Source of the DNA: Pseudobacter sp051955275
GTDB taxonomy: Bacteria > Bacteroidota > Bacteroidia > Chitinophagales > Chitinophagaceae
Assembly: GCF_051955275.1 (NCBI RefSeq)
Contig: NZ_JBQCGW010000257.1
Span: forward strand, 1-41,823
Length of the DNA stretch: 41,823 bases
Direction: 5' to 3'
Below the pieces are notes generated by a model. The model ran no database searches. It worked only from the letters and a program-made list of their open reading frames with translations, and was not told the DNA's origin. A program made the translations under genes and the position numbers. Of this stretch, positions 1-8,606 are shown one piece after another (position 1 is the stretch's first letter; each line of letters starts with the position of its first letter).

Positions 1-2007
1 GGTAAAACTACCGGTAATGGACAACCGGTCGCTGAAACGGTACCTCGCAGCCAGTTCAACCAGGTGAAATGGATCATTGGGCAGCGGCCCTTCTGCAAAT
101 CCGAGCGACCAACTCATGTACAGTTTCTTCCGGCTGTCTGTGCTGCCATCTGAAAAGAAAGAATAGTAAGGAGCTTTCTTCAGTGGCTGACGCGGTGTAC
201 TCAACAGATCTGCCGGTGTCTGCATTTCAAAGTAGTCGTTGTACCAGCGAGGTCCGATATCCACTGACAAACGCAGGTCCCAGAAATTCTTGAAGAGCCA
301 GAACCCGAATGCTTCCAGTTTGGTGCGCTCATAAATAAAGGGCTTGAACAGGTAACGCTGCTCTACAGAGATCCCGTAGCTCTGGTTCATGAACCATTTG
401 GATGCCTCGTAAATATTATAACTCACTTCCGCCTTGCTGGCAAAGCGGTTGGGAGCAGAAAGAAAACCAAGATCATTGGGGTCGTACTTCGCCGTTTTCA
501 ATTCATTGCTGACCTTGAATTGCAGCTTACCACTCACTTTCCCGAATTCTGCATAGTTACTGAAACCGTTGTAGTTTCCCTTATTGTCGAAGACCATGCT
601 GTATCGGGGTTGCAAGACCAGCCCGTACAGGTTCTTATTATCATACAGGGCAATATCCAGGGCGCTGACATTGGCATCCCGCTCCGGTCCTTCACGCAGC
701 ACATTGGTATTGGTGAAAGTGATATAGGAACGGTTCTTCAGTGCCTGATCGAGCACCAGCACATTGTAATTGGTAAAGGGCTCGGAGATGATAACGGAGT
801 CCTCTCCCGTGAAATCATTTCGCAGTCTGGCCTTTACCGGTTCAGTAACGGAGTTGAAAATACCGATCCCCAGGTTGCCATCCGTTCTACCCGAGAATTT
901 AACAGCATTGTATAACCGCGTTACGGATGGATTCTTCCTGAGTGAATAACCCGGGTAATTGCCATACCGTGCATTGTATTTGATCTCCTCATACCGGTCA
1001 GGCACTTTGCCGATCCGGCGGGAATAAAAGATACCGGCTTTGTTGAATAGCTCCGTGCCCTCCGTAAAGAAGGGCCTGTTCTCCCTGAACTCTATCTCAA
1101 AGGGAGTAATATTATTGACGATATCATCGGAGATCACCTGTCCGAAATCCGGGATCAGCGTGGCATCCAGGGTAAAGCTCTCGCTGATACCATATTTCAC
1201 ATCCATGCCACCACTCTTGAGGGTTTCATACTGCGTTTTGTCGCCCAGCTGGGGAGTTTCCCTGTAACCGCCGCTTATATAGGGCGAAAAGCTCAATCGC
1301 AGCGGGGGTTTTATCTCCTGTAATCCTTTCAGGTCTCCGAACTGCAGCACAAAACCATTCACGTTGGGATTGACTGGGTTCCAGAAAGTGGTCTCATTGT
1401 TTCTGCGGCTGAAGCGCAGGAACTGAATGCCCCAGTCCTGGATATTTTTACTGGGGAAGCGAACGGCGAAGAAGGGGATCTTCATTTCCACCACCCATCT
1501 GTCTTTTTCAAAACTCACTTTACTATCCCATACGGCATCCCAGCTGAGATCTCCGTAGGTACCCCAGTTAGTGGCTGCATTGGGTGACACACGGGCATCA
1601 CTTTGCACATTGCGGGCAGTCACCAGGAATTGAAAGGCGTTCTGATTATCGTGATAAGTATCGAAGAAAACAGAAAAATGATCTACATCTGCGCGCTGTT
1701 CATTATCGCGGGCAGTGAACTGACGACGGACTGCTGCCGGATCGTCATAGAGGTAAGCACCTATATAAATAGCCGTATTGTCGTACAGCACACGCACTTC
1801 CGTTCTGGAACTGGCGGGCAGACCGAATACCGGGCCATTGGTGATAAAATCTGTAGCGATGGGTGCCTGTTGCCATTCAGCTTCATCAAGCGTTCCATCT
1901 ATATGAATAGCTTCCGTGGACTTTACAGCATGCGTGATCTTTTTCTGGGCATGCAGTTGCATACCCATGCAGGAGAAGAACAGTATAGCAGTCAGTTCAC
2001 TTCGCAT
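1..2007 (-). CDS. DUF5916 / CBM9-like outer-membrane protein (partial, 3' end off the left edge)
   Basis: The reading frame is open from an ATG at 2007 to base 1, giving 669 residues with no stop, so the C-terminus lies outside the window. It starts with a clear signal peptide (MRSELTAILFFSCMGMQLHAQ, cleavage expected near HA|Q). Residues of about 30-210 resemble the family-9 carbohydrate-binding-like fold (IDGTLDEAEWQQA, then a DVDHFSVFFDTYHD stretch). The remainder has alternating aromatic beta-strands and the FRENRPFFTEG motif typical of DUF5916. The family is common in Bacteroidota, is predicted to form an outer-membrane beta-barrel, and has no firm biochemical role. A promoter-like TAACTTTG lies 19 bases upstream of the start. 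The gene is transcribed away from the S24 regulator gene, which lies upstream on the same strand. The family assignment is good and the function is unknown. Confidence 0.85.
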   Translation of the reverse strand, partial: MRSELTAILFFSCMGMQLHAQKKITHAVKSTEAIHIDGTLDEAEWQQAPIATDFITNGPVFGLPASSRTEVRVLYDNTAIYIGAYLYDDPAAVRRQFTARDNEQRADVDHFSVFFDTYHDNQNAFQFLVTARNVQSDARVSPNAATNWGTYGDLSWDAVWDSKVSFEKDRWVVEMKIPFFAVRFPSKNIQDWGIQFLRFSRRNNETTFWNPVNPNVNGFVLQFGDLKGLQEIKPPLRLSFSPYISGGYRETPQLGDKTQYETLKSGGMDVKYGISESFTLDATLIPDFGQVISDDIVNNITPFEIEFRENRPFFTEGTELFNKAGIFYSRRIGKVPDRYEEIKYNARYGNYPGYSLRKNPSVTRLYNAVKFSGRTDGNLGIGIFNSVTEPVKARLRNDFTGEDSVIISEPFTNYNVLVLDQALKNRSYITFTNTNVLREGPERDANVSALDIALYDNKNLYGLVLQPRYSMVFDNKGNYNGFSNYAEFGKVSGKLQFKVSNELKTAKYDPNDLGFLSAPNRFASKAEVSYNIYEASKWFMNQSYGISVEQRYLFKPFIYERTKLEAFGFWLFKNFWDLRLSVDIGPRWYNDYFEMQTPADLLSTPRQPLKKAPYYSFFSDGSTDSRKKLYMSWSLGFAEGPLPNDPFHLVELAARYRFSDRLSITGSFT

Positions 2008-2025
2008 GTTGGCTTTTAGGGGGTG

Positions 2026-2033
2026 CAAAGTTA
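2026..2033 (-). promoter_or_regulatory. Candidate -7 element for the DUF5916 gene
   Basis: On the minus strand TAACTTTG matches the Bacteroidota sigma-A -7 consensus TAnnTTTG exactly. It lies about 19 bases before the ATG at 2007, which would give a very short leader. No convincing TTG -33 box is visible at the expected spacing; there is only a T-rich run. It is supported by position and consensus only. Confidence 0.4.
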
Positions 2034-2158
2034 TTGCCTTCGATCGGAAAAACCCGCGTAAAAACCCCAAATCGCGAAACGGATTACAACTAACCACCGA
2101 TCGTACACTTACGGGCACGATCAGATCAATAGCAGATTTTTCTCTTCGTTTGGTAACG

Positions 2159-2182
2159 GTGACCTGTAAGTCACAAAGTGAC
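2159..2182. promoter_or_regulatory. Three alternating GTGAC/GTCAC half-sites (possible operator)
   Basis: GTGAC (2159-2163), GTCAC (2170-2174) and GTGAC (2178-2182) form two overlapping inverted repeats with spacers of 6 and 3 bases. They lie between the end of the S24 regulator gene (2224) and the DUF5916 start (2007). There is no T-run beside them, so a rho-independent terminator is unlikely. They could be a protein-binding site controlling the DUF5916 gene. No regulator can be named. Confidence 0.3.
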
Positions 2183-2223
2183 ACCAATGAAGACAAGCAC
2201 AATTCAAAATCTGCTGCTGCCTG

Positions 2224-2973
2224 CTAATTCATTTTCTTCTTCATGGTACTCACCTGCTCCTGGAGGGTGTTCACCATACTGGCGAGCTGGTTCACATCCC
2301 AGCGTTGCTGCTGGTTGGCTTTCCCCATGATGTAAGCGGCCTTCCAGAGTTCCAGCACATCTTCAGAGTTGATATTGTAAGGCTGATAGGCAGCATTATC
2401 GCTGATCAGCGTGAGTTTATTCTTGGTACGGTTGCTCTTCATCACTCTTTTGTATACAATCCCTTCCGTACGGGTAACCACAATATAAGTGTTGTTGTTG
2501 CGGACATCATCTATCTCATCCACCTTCTCACAAACGATCACGGAACCGGAGGCCGTAGGCGCCATTGAGTCCCCGATGATCTCGAAAGCACGGTAATATC
2601 CGGGCGAAAGCATCGGCAGGGTGAAAGTATTCAGCTCGTCAATGAATTCAGGATCAGCGTAACCCGCCAGGTAACCGGCTGCCGCTTTTACCGGAACGAA
2701 CTGGATTTCAGCCGTGCCCGCTGACATTTTCTGCGCACGGCGCTTGCTCAGGTAAGATCCTTTCGTATCCCCCAGGTCCTTGAGTAACAGCTCATCCAAT
2801 GTTAATTTAAAGATATCGCCCACCAGTTCCAGCACTTCGATACGGGGCTCCGCCCTCTCCTCTTCATAAGCGCCCAGCAGGGATCTCTTGATTCCCAGCC
2901 TGGTGGCAAATTCTTCCTGGGTCCATCCGCGGAGCTTCCGCAGATACTTAAGGTTTTTACCAGCTTGAGACAT
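2224..2973 (-). CDS. HTH/S24-peptidase transcriptional repressor (LexA/CI-like)
   Basis: The protein has 249 residues. Residues 6-65 form an XRE/Cro-type helix-turn-helix (LRKLRGWTQEEFATRLGIKR), used for DNA binding. Residues of about 92-215 are a peptidase S24 domain: GDSM places the nucleophile at Ser136 and VYKRV gives the likely general base Lys175, a spacing close to the LexA dyad. Ala-Gly pairs at 99-100 and 103-104 lie in the hinge where LexA/CI-type repressors cut themselves. The last 25 residues look like a short coiled coil rich in Q, K and M. By family, this would be a repressor relieved by self-cleavage, for example during DNA damage, but the controlled genes are unknown. It is divergent from secA, and a perfect palindrome sits 13 bases upstream of its ATG, suggesting autoregulation. 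A canonical LexA with a winged helix is not supported because the N-terminus is XRE-type. Confidence 0.88.
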   Translation of the reverse strand: MSQAGKNLKYLRKLRGWTQEEFATRLGIKRSLLGAYEEERAEPRIEVLELVGDIFKLTLDELLLKDLGDTKGSYLSKRRAQKMSAGTAEIQFVPVKAAAGYLAGYADPEFIDELNTFTLPMLSPGYYRAFEIIGDSMAPTASGSVIVCEKVDEIDDVRNNNTYIVVTRTEGIVYKRVMKSNRTKNKLTLISDNAAYQPYNINSEDVLELWKAAYIMGKANQQQRWDVNQLASMVNTLQEQVSTMKKKMN

Positions 2974-2985
2974 AGACTAATAAAT

Positions 2986-2995
2986 TTAGCGCTAA
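2986..2995. promoter_or_regulatory. Palindrome TTAGCGCTAA upstream of the S24 repressor (candidate autoregulatory operator)
   Basis: A perfect 10-bp palindrome lies 13 bp upstream of the repressor ATG (2973) in the intergenic region shared with secA. A related but imperfect TTAGCTATAA is at 3184-3193, directly before the secA start codon. Position and symmetry suit an operator for the adjacent XRE-type regulator. The assignment is inferred. Confidence 0.35.
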
Positions 2996-3037
2996 TATAC
3001 TAACTTTTTTATCAATCATACCAAAACTTTATTTTCT

Positions 3038-3045
3038 TACCTTTG
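3038..3045 (+). promoter_or_regulatory. Candidate -7 element for secA
   Basis: TACCTTTG is an exact match to the Bacteroidota -7 consensus TAnnTTTG, oriented towards secA. It would give a leader of roughly 140-150 nt. No good TTG -33 box is seen 17-20 bases further upstream, so this is a moderate candidate. Confidence 0.35.
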
Positions 3046-3194
3046 GCATCCTGTCAAATTGGCTAGTTATCAAAGCCTAGCATTCTTTTTGACAACCATA
3101 TCCGGATTTCACCGGCTCCTCTGCCTCCCTCTGTGCAATTGGAACCCGCGTGAGGTTGAGGTGAATTCATTTAAATTAAACAATTAGCTATAAC

Positions 3195-6100
3195 ATGTTA
3201 GGTTTTATTTCCAAGATCTTCGGAGGCAGCAAGTCGGAAAAAGATATCAAATCCTTCCTTCCTCTGGTTGAAAAGATCAATCAGCATTTTAGCTCTTACC
3301 AGTCACTGTCCAATGACCAGCTCAGGAACAAAACACAGGAGTTCAAAGCGCGCATCAATGAACATCTCCAGGGCATCGACGCCGAGATAACTAAAATGAA
3401 TGCAGAGGCCGAAGCACTCCCGTTCAGCGATATCAATGGAAAAGAAGCGCTCTACCAGGAAGTAGACAAGCTCCGCAAAGACCGGAATAAAGCCATCGAG
3501 GAAGTGCTGAAAGAGATCCTCCCCGAAGCCTTCGCCACCGTTAAAGAAACAGCGCGCCGCTTCAAGGAGAATACTGAACTGGTTTCCACGGCTACGCAGC
3601 TTGACCGTGACCTGAGCGTGAAGAAAGACTATGTACGCATCGATGGAGATAAATCCATTTTCAACAATACCTGGAATGCAGGCGGAAACCTGGTTACCTG
3701 GAACATGGTGCACTATGATGTGCAGCTCATGGGTGGTATTGCACTGCACCAGGGAAAGATCGCCGAAATGGCTACCGGTGAAGGTAAAACACTCGTGTCT
3801 ACCCTCCCCGCCTACCTCAACGCCCTTGCAGGCGCCGGCGTTCACATCGTAACCGTGAACGATTACCTCGCAAAACGTGACTCCGAGTGGAACGGCACCA
3901 TCTTCGAATGGCTGGGCCTCACCGTGGATTGTATCGATAAACACCAACCCAACAGTGCCGCACGCAGGAACGCCTACCTGGCCGACCTCACCTACGGAAC
4001 CAATAACGAATTCGGTTTCGACTACCTCCGTGATAATATGGTGCATACACCGGAAGAAATGGTGCAACGCAAGCACCACTATGCCATGGTGGATGAGGTT
4101 GACTCCGTATTGATCGATGATGCCCGTACTCCGTTGATCATCTCCGGTCCGGTTCCCCGTGGAGACGATCAACAATACCATATTCTCAAAGCCCGTGTAC
4201 AGCAACTGGTGGAAGCCCAGAAACAGGTGACCAACAAATACCTGAACGAGGCGAAGAAATTATTCGCAGACGGAGATGATGATCCTAAGAGCGGCGGTCT
4301 GGCGCTGATGCGCGCTTACCGCGGTCTGCCAAAAGCCAGCGCCCTGATCAAATTCCTCAGCGAGCCCGGCGTAAAAGTGAAACTGCAGAAGTCAGAGAAT
4401 TATTACCTCGCCGATCAGCAAAAACAAATGCCAACGGTTGACCAGGAACTGTTCTTCCATATCGATGAAAAGAACAACCAGGTTGACCTGACCGATAAAG
4501 GTATCCAGGCCATCACAAAAGCAGGAGAAGATCCCGAGTTCTTTGTACTGCCTGATATCAGTGTATCCCTCGCGGAGATCGACAGAAGCGAAGACTCTGC
4601 CGAAGAGAAACTCGCACAGAAAGAAGCGATCCTCAACGACTACACCGTGAAAGCCGATCGTATCCACACCGTTCAGCAATTGCTGAAAGCCTACACCCTC
4701 TTTGATAAAGACGTGGAGTATGTGGTAATGGACGGTCAGGTGAAGATCGTGGATGAACAAACCGGCCGTATCCTGGATGGCCGCCGTTATTCCGACGGTC
4801 TGCACCAGGCCATCGAGGCAAAAGAAAATGTGAAGATCGAAGCAGCTACCCAGACCTACGCAACTATCACCCTGCAGAACTATTTCAGGATGTACCATAA
4901 GCTGGCCGGTATGACCGGTACAGCGGTTACTGAAGCAGGTGAATTCTGGGATATCTATAAACTGGATGTGGTGACCGTTCCCACTAATATGAAGGCTGTA
5001 CGTAAGGACCATGAGGACCTGGTGTATAAAACAAAACGTGAGAAGTACAAAGCCGTTATAGATGAGATCGAGAACATGCGCAATGCCGGCCGTCCCGTAC
5101 TGGTAGGTACCACTTCCGTAGAGGTGAGTGAATTGCTGGCGAAGATGCTGCATGTGAAGAAGATCCCGCACAATGTATTGAACGCAAAACAACACGCGCG
5201 TGAGGCGCAGGTGGTAGCAGAAGCCGGCCTGGCCGGTGCTGTGACCATCGCTACCAATATGGCGGGCCGTGGTACGGATATCAAGCTCGGACCTGGTGTG
5301 AAAGAGGCAGGCGGTCTGGCCATCATCGGCACAGAGCGTCACGAAAGCCGTCGTGTGGACAGACAGCTCCGTGGTCGTGCAGGCCGTCAGGGAGATCCCG
5401 GTACCACTCAGTTCTACGTTTCCCTGGAAGATGAGCTGATGCGCCTGTTCGGAAGCGACCGTATCGCCAAGATCATGGACCGCTTCGGATACAAGGAAGG
5501 GGAAGTGATCCAGCACAGCATGGTAACAAGAAGTATCGAGCGCGCCCAGAAGAAAGTGGAAGAAAACAACTTCGGCATCCGTAAGCGCCTCCTGGAATAT
5601 GACGACGTAATGAACAAACAGCGTAACGTGATCTACCAGAAACGTAATCACGCGTTGTTCGGAGACCGCCTGGCGGTTGACCTGGATGAAGCATTCTACG
5701 GCGTCTCACAAAGCATCGTGGGCAGCTTCAAAGAGCAGAATGATTATGACGGGTTCCGTATGTCAGCGATCCTCGGCTTCGGTATCGACACCAGCATCAC
5801 GGCTGATGAATTTGAAAAAGGAAACGAAGAGCAGCTGTCTGACAGGCTCTACCAGGAAGCCACTGAGCGCTACCAGCGTAAAATGGCCGATCTGCAAACG
5901 CAGGCTGTACCTGTGTTCCGCAATATCCGCCAGAGCCAGGGAAGCCATATCGAGAATGTGGTGGTTCCTTTTGCTGATGGCAAGAAAGGTATGCAGGTGC
6001 TCGCCAATCTCGATAAAACGATCGAGAGCAATGGCCGTGAACTCACCGGCGCCCTGGAGCGTCAGATCACGCTCGCAGTGATCGATGATGCCTGGAAAGA

Positions 6101-6539
6101 GCATTTACGTGCTATGGATGACCTCAAACAAAGTGTACAGACCGCTTACCTGGAACAGAAAGATCCGCTGGTGATCTACAAGCTCACCGCATTCGACCTG
6201 TTCAAACAAATGGGCAGCGAACTGAATAAAGATATCGTTGGATTCCTCGCTCACGCTACTATCCCTATCGAACAGGATAACGGAGGACAGGCGCAACAGG
6301 CTCAGATCCGTGAAGGCCGCGAGCAGAAGACCGATATGAGCCGCATGAAGGCCAATAAAGAAGAGATCGATGCAAGAGGTGAAGATTATGCAGCGAACGA
6401 GAACGATTACTTCGATCCTTCCGGAACTGATTCAAAGCAGGAGCCTGTGAAGGTGGGACCAAAGATCGGAAGGAATGACCCATGTCCTTGCGGAAGCGGT
6501 AAGAAGTTCAAGAACTGTCATGGTAAGGATGCTGTGTAA
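3195..6539 (+). CDS. secA: Preprotein translocase ATPase SecA
   Basis: SecA is the motor ATPase that pushes unfolded preproteins through SecYEG at the inner membrane. The 1114-residue protein opens with the family N-terminus (MLGFISKIFGG). It has Walker A in MATGEGKT (192-199), Walker B DEVD at 300-303 followed by the SVLIDDARTPLIISGP signature, and the second helicase half with ATNMAGRGTDIKLG and GRAGRQGDPG. The C-terminal zinc-binding tail CPCGSGKKFKNCHG uses Cys1097, Cys1099, Cys1108 and His1109 and normally contacts SecB and lipid. It is longer than the roughly 900-residue E. coli protein, as is usual in Bacteroidota, because of extra segments around residues 335-500 and near the C-terminus. 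It is a single-gene unit with its own leader and a strong terminator. The many secreted proteins in this window would depend on it. Confidence 0.98.
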   Translation: MLGFISKIFGGSKSEKDIKSFLPLVEKINQHFSSYQSLSNDQLRNKTQEFKARINEHLQGIDAEITKMNAEAEALPFSDINGKEALYQEVDKLRKDRNKAIEEVLKEILPEAFATVKETARRFKENTELVSTATQLDRDLSVKKDYVRIDGDKSIFNNTWNAGGNLVTWNMVHYDVQLMGGIALHQGKIAEMATGEGKTLVSTLPAYLNALAGAGVHIVTVNDYLAKRDSEWNGTIFEWLGLTVDCIDKHQPNSAARRNAYLADLTYGTNNEFGFDYLRDNMVHTPEEMVQRKHHYAMVDEVDSVLIDDARTPLIISGPVPRGDDQQYHILKARVQQLVEAQKQVTNKYLNEAKKLFADGDDDPKSGGLALMRAYRGLPKASALIKFLSEPGVKVKLQKSENYYLADQQKQMPTVDQELFFHIDEKNNQVDLTDKGIQAITKAGEDPEFFVLPDISVSLAEIDRSEDSAEEKLAQKEAILNDYTVKADRIHTVQQLLKAYTLFDKDVEYVVMDGQVKIVDEQTGRILDGRRYSDGLHQAIEAKENVKIEAATQTYATITLQNYFRMYHKLAGMTGTAVTEAGEFWDIYKLDVVTVPTNMKAVRKDHEDLVYKTKREKYKAVIDEIENMRNAGRPVLVGTTSVEVSELLAKMLHVKKIPHNVLNAKQHAREAQVVAEAGLAGAVTIATNMAGRGTDIKLGPGVKEAGGLAIIGTERHESRRVDRQLRGRAGRQGDPGTTQFYVSLEDELMRLFGSDRIAKIMDRFGYKEGEVIQHSMVTRSIERAQKKVEENNFGIRKRLLEYDDVMNKQRNVIYQKRNHALFGDRLAVDLDEAFYGVSQSIVGSFKEQNDYDGFRMSAILGFGIDTSITADEFEKGNEEQLSDRLYQEATERYQRKMADLQTQAVPVFRNIRQSQGSHIENVVVPFADGKKGMQVLANLDKTIESNGRELTGALERQITLAVIDDAWKEHLRAMDDLKQSVQTAYLEQKDPLVIYKLTAFDLFKQMGSELNKDIVGFLAHATIPIEQDNGGQAQQAQIREGREQKTDMSRMKANKEEIDARGEDYAANENDYFDPSGTDSKQEPVKVGPKIGRNDPCPCGSGKKFKNCHGKDAV

Positions 6540-6557
6540 GCAGACTTGCTGAACATA

Positions 6558-6598
6558 AAAAAGGAAATGGCGTCTCAATGAGGCGCCATTTCCTTTTT
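6558..6598. terminator. Strong bidirectional rho-independent terminator between secA and the fusion enzyme gene
   Basis: A 15-bp perfect stem pairs AAAAAGGAAATGGCG (6558-6572) with 6584-6598. It is extended inward by a T-G wobble and three more pairs around a three-base loop (AAT, 6577-6579). A-runs and T-runs at the two ends give a U-tract on either strand. It therefore serves both secA (+) and the convergent gene ending at 6616 (-). Confidence 0.93.
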
Positions 6599-6615
6599 AT
6601 TTCGAGGGGAAGGGA

Positions 6616-8604
6616 TTAGTTCTTATAAATCTCAATATCTATTTTTCCTTCGCTGGTAATGGTACCGCGGTACATTCCTTCTGTGTTGAAAGGCATGGCA
6701 ACGTTCCCGTTTTTGTCAAGGGCAATCAATCCGCCATCACCGCCCAGCTTTCCAACTTTTGCGATCACAGATTTACCTGCGTCCTGTACAGTATATCCCT
6801 TGTACTCCATGATTGCAGCAAGATCATAGGCCACAACGGAACGAATATAGAACTCACCCCAACCAGTACACGAAATCCCTACAGAGCCATTGGCATAAGT
6901 GCCGGCTCCGATGATGGGAGAATCTCCCACCCTTCCGTATTTCTTGTTGGTCATGCCACCAGTGGAAGTACCTGCAGCGATATTACCGCTCCGGTCAAGC
7001 ACTACGCAACCTACAGTACCGAACTTATTGTCCACGTTGATAGTTCCTGCTTTATGAGGTACATAACTATGGTCCAGCTTTGCTTTCTTTTCATCTTCTT
7101 TGATGGCATCCTGCAATTGTTTCCAGCGTTCTACTGTACGGAAATATTCAGGTTTCACTATTTCCATTCCGGCTTCTTTTGCAAATTGTTCTGCGCCTGC
7201 ACCCACCATCATCACATGTTCGGATTTTTCCATCACAGCCCTGGCGGCCGAGATCGGGTGGCGTAGTGTTTTTACACCTGCCACAGCACCAGCCTGTAAC
7301 GTGGCGCCATTCATGATACTTGCATCCAGTTCATTTTTTCCATCATGCGTAAAAACGGCGCCTTTGCCTGCATTGAAGAGCGGATTATCTTCCAGCGTCC
7401 GTATGGCCGCTTCCACGGCATCCAGGGCCGGAGCGCCCGATTTCCATTTTGCATAACCCGCTTCAAGCGCCTGCTGAAGGCCTTTTTTATAAGCAGCTTC
7501 TTTCTCCGGCGTCATTTTACTCTTCAGGATAGTGCCTGCACCGCCATGTACTACTATTACGTATTTATCCATCGGACTTTGCTGCCACGCCCCTTTATCC
7601 ACCCACCACCAGTACCATATACCACCTTTGGCTTTAGCCGGATCAAAATCAGACACAGAAAAATAACCTGCGCCGGCTGCGCTGCCCTGAATTTCATAAA
7701 CACGCATAGCTTGCCGGCCGGCCAGCCATTGCAATGGAACACCCGGTTTGATACGTTCGGGAGCAGCAGCAGGGTCTGTGCTGATAAAATATGCTTTACC
7801 TTCTCCGATCACCTGCGCATTGCCCTGTTCATCGATACAAACAGCTGTTCTTTCATCAGGAGCAATGCCTTTAGGAAACAGTTTCCAGTCGTTGATGATC
7901 CTGCTCAGAAAAGTTATATGCCTGCCCTGCCTCATGCGCTGCGAATAATGCTGATCTGTCAGAACATTTTTCAGGTAGGGAGGCTGCAGAAAATCATTAT
8001 TATAGAGAGTTACATTTTTATCGAAAGGATCCATGGTGATTTCCGAGGTGGCGCTGCCCGTTTCCCCGCTGTAATAAAATCCACTGAGCACTGCGCAGCC
8101 GGCACTGGTGCCACCGGCAGGAACCTTCTTTGTATTGAGCAGGTAATTGATGGCTTCCGAAGTTTTGGTATTTCTCCAGAAGTTCATGTAATTGCTCTGA
8201 TCACCGCCAGTAATGAACAGCATTTCGGCATTGCGGATGGTAGTTGCTACTTTTTCATCATTGGCCACTTCCCGGGAATCGATCAGAAGGGTTTCCACCG
8301 AGTTTACTTTTCCCAGTTTGGCAATATCATCATTATACAAATAATCTCCTGAAGCCCTTATCACCACAACATCACCACCTCCGCTTCTATCTATCATCCA
8401 TTTGAAAGCAGCATCCACATTACCACCGCCGCCAATGAGCACTACTCCTCCCTTTGTAGGAGTGGTTACATCTGCAGGATCACCAGATAATTTCAGGGAA
8501 GGCCCGGTTGTGTTTTTCGTTTGTGCATTAACGTTATACATCAGTAATACACCCGCTGCTGTCTGCAACAAATATTGTTTGAGAAGAAGTTTACCAATTT
8601 TCAT
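6616..8604 (-). CDS. Secreted fusion: cyanophycinase-like (S51) domain plus isoaspartyl peptidase/asparaginase (Ntn, T2) domain
   Basis: The protein has 662 residues and an N-terminal signal peptide (cleavage expected near NA|Q, 27/28), with no lipobox. Residues 50-300 are S51/cyanophycinase-like: GGDQSNY (133-139), the nucleophile elbow GTSAG with Ser167, and DQHYSQRMRQGR with His219. From Met345 (VVHGGAG) to the end it is a complete plant-type asparaginase/isoaspartyl peptidase. The autoprocessing site is Gly529|Thr530 in GTVG, followed by GTSTGGMTNKKYGRVGD (Arg558 and Asp561 for substrate carboxylate and amine) and GAGTYA. Self-cleavage would leave an alpha part from residue 345 or earlier and a 133-residue beta part. 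By family chemistry, the first domain cuts multi-Asp-Arg polymer to beta-Asp-Arg and the second splits beta-aspartyl dipeptides. It is the last gene of the sigma/FecR/SusC/SusD unit, 2 bp after susD. The natural substrate is inferred and could instead be other isoaspartyl peptides. Confidence 0.92.
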   Translation of the reverse strand: MKIGKLLLKQYLLQTAAGVLLMYNVNAQTKNTTGPSLKLSGDPADVTTPTKGGVVLIGGGGNVDAAFKWMIDRSGGGDVVVIRASGDYLYNDDIAKLGKVNSVETLLIDSREVANDEKVATTIRNAEMLFITGGDQSNYMNFWRNTKTSEAINYLLNTKKVPAGGTSAGCAVLSGFYYSGETGSATSEITMDPFDKNVTLYNNDFLQPPYLKNVLTDQHYSQRMRQGRHITFLSRIINDWKLFPKGIAPDERTAVCIDEQGNAQVIGEGKAYFISTDPAAAPERIKPGVPLQWLAGRQAMRVYEIQGSAAGAGYFSVSDFDPAKAKGGIWYWWWVDKGAWQQSPMDKYVIVVHGGAGTILKSKMTPEKEAAYKKGLQQALEAGYAKWKSGAPALDAVEAAIRTLEDNPLFNAGKGAVFTHDGKNELDASIMNGATLQAGAVAGVKTLRHPISAARAVMEKSEHVMMVGAGAEQFAKEAGMEIVKPEYFRTVERWKQLQDAIKEDEKKAKLDHSYVPHKAGTINVDNKFGTVGCVVLDRSGNIAAGTSTGGMTNKKYGRVGDSPIIGAGTYANGSVGISCTGWGEFYIRSVVAYDLAAIMEYKGYTVQDAGKSVIAKVGKLGGDGGLIALDKNGNVAMPFNTEGMYRGTITSEGKIDIEIYKN

Positions 8605-8606
8605 GA

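Noticed and set aside
520..2227. Several plus-strand frames opposite the DUF5916 gene
   Set aside because: The minus-strand frame is continuous for 669 codons with signal peptide and family motifs, so these are shadows.
3303..5651. Long minus-strand open frames (300 and 419 codons) opposite secA
   Set aside because: The secA frame is unmistakable by motif along its whole length. The antisense products are low-complexity, rich in His, Val and Phe, and match no recognisable family; they mirror codon bias of secA.
7345..8352. Plus-strand open frame of 335 codons opposite the cyanophycinase/asparaginase gene
   Set aside because: It lies entirely over conserved catalytic motifs of the minus-strand enzyme and encodes no recognisable domain or signal.
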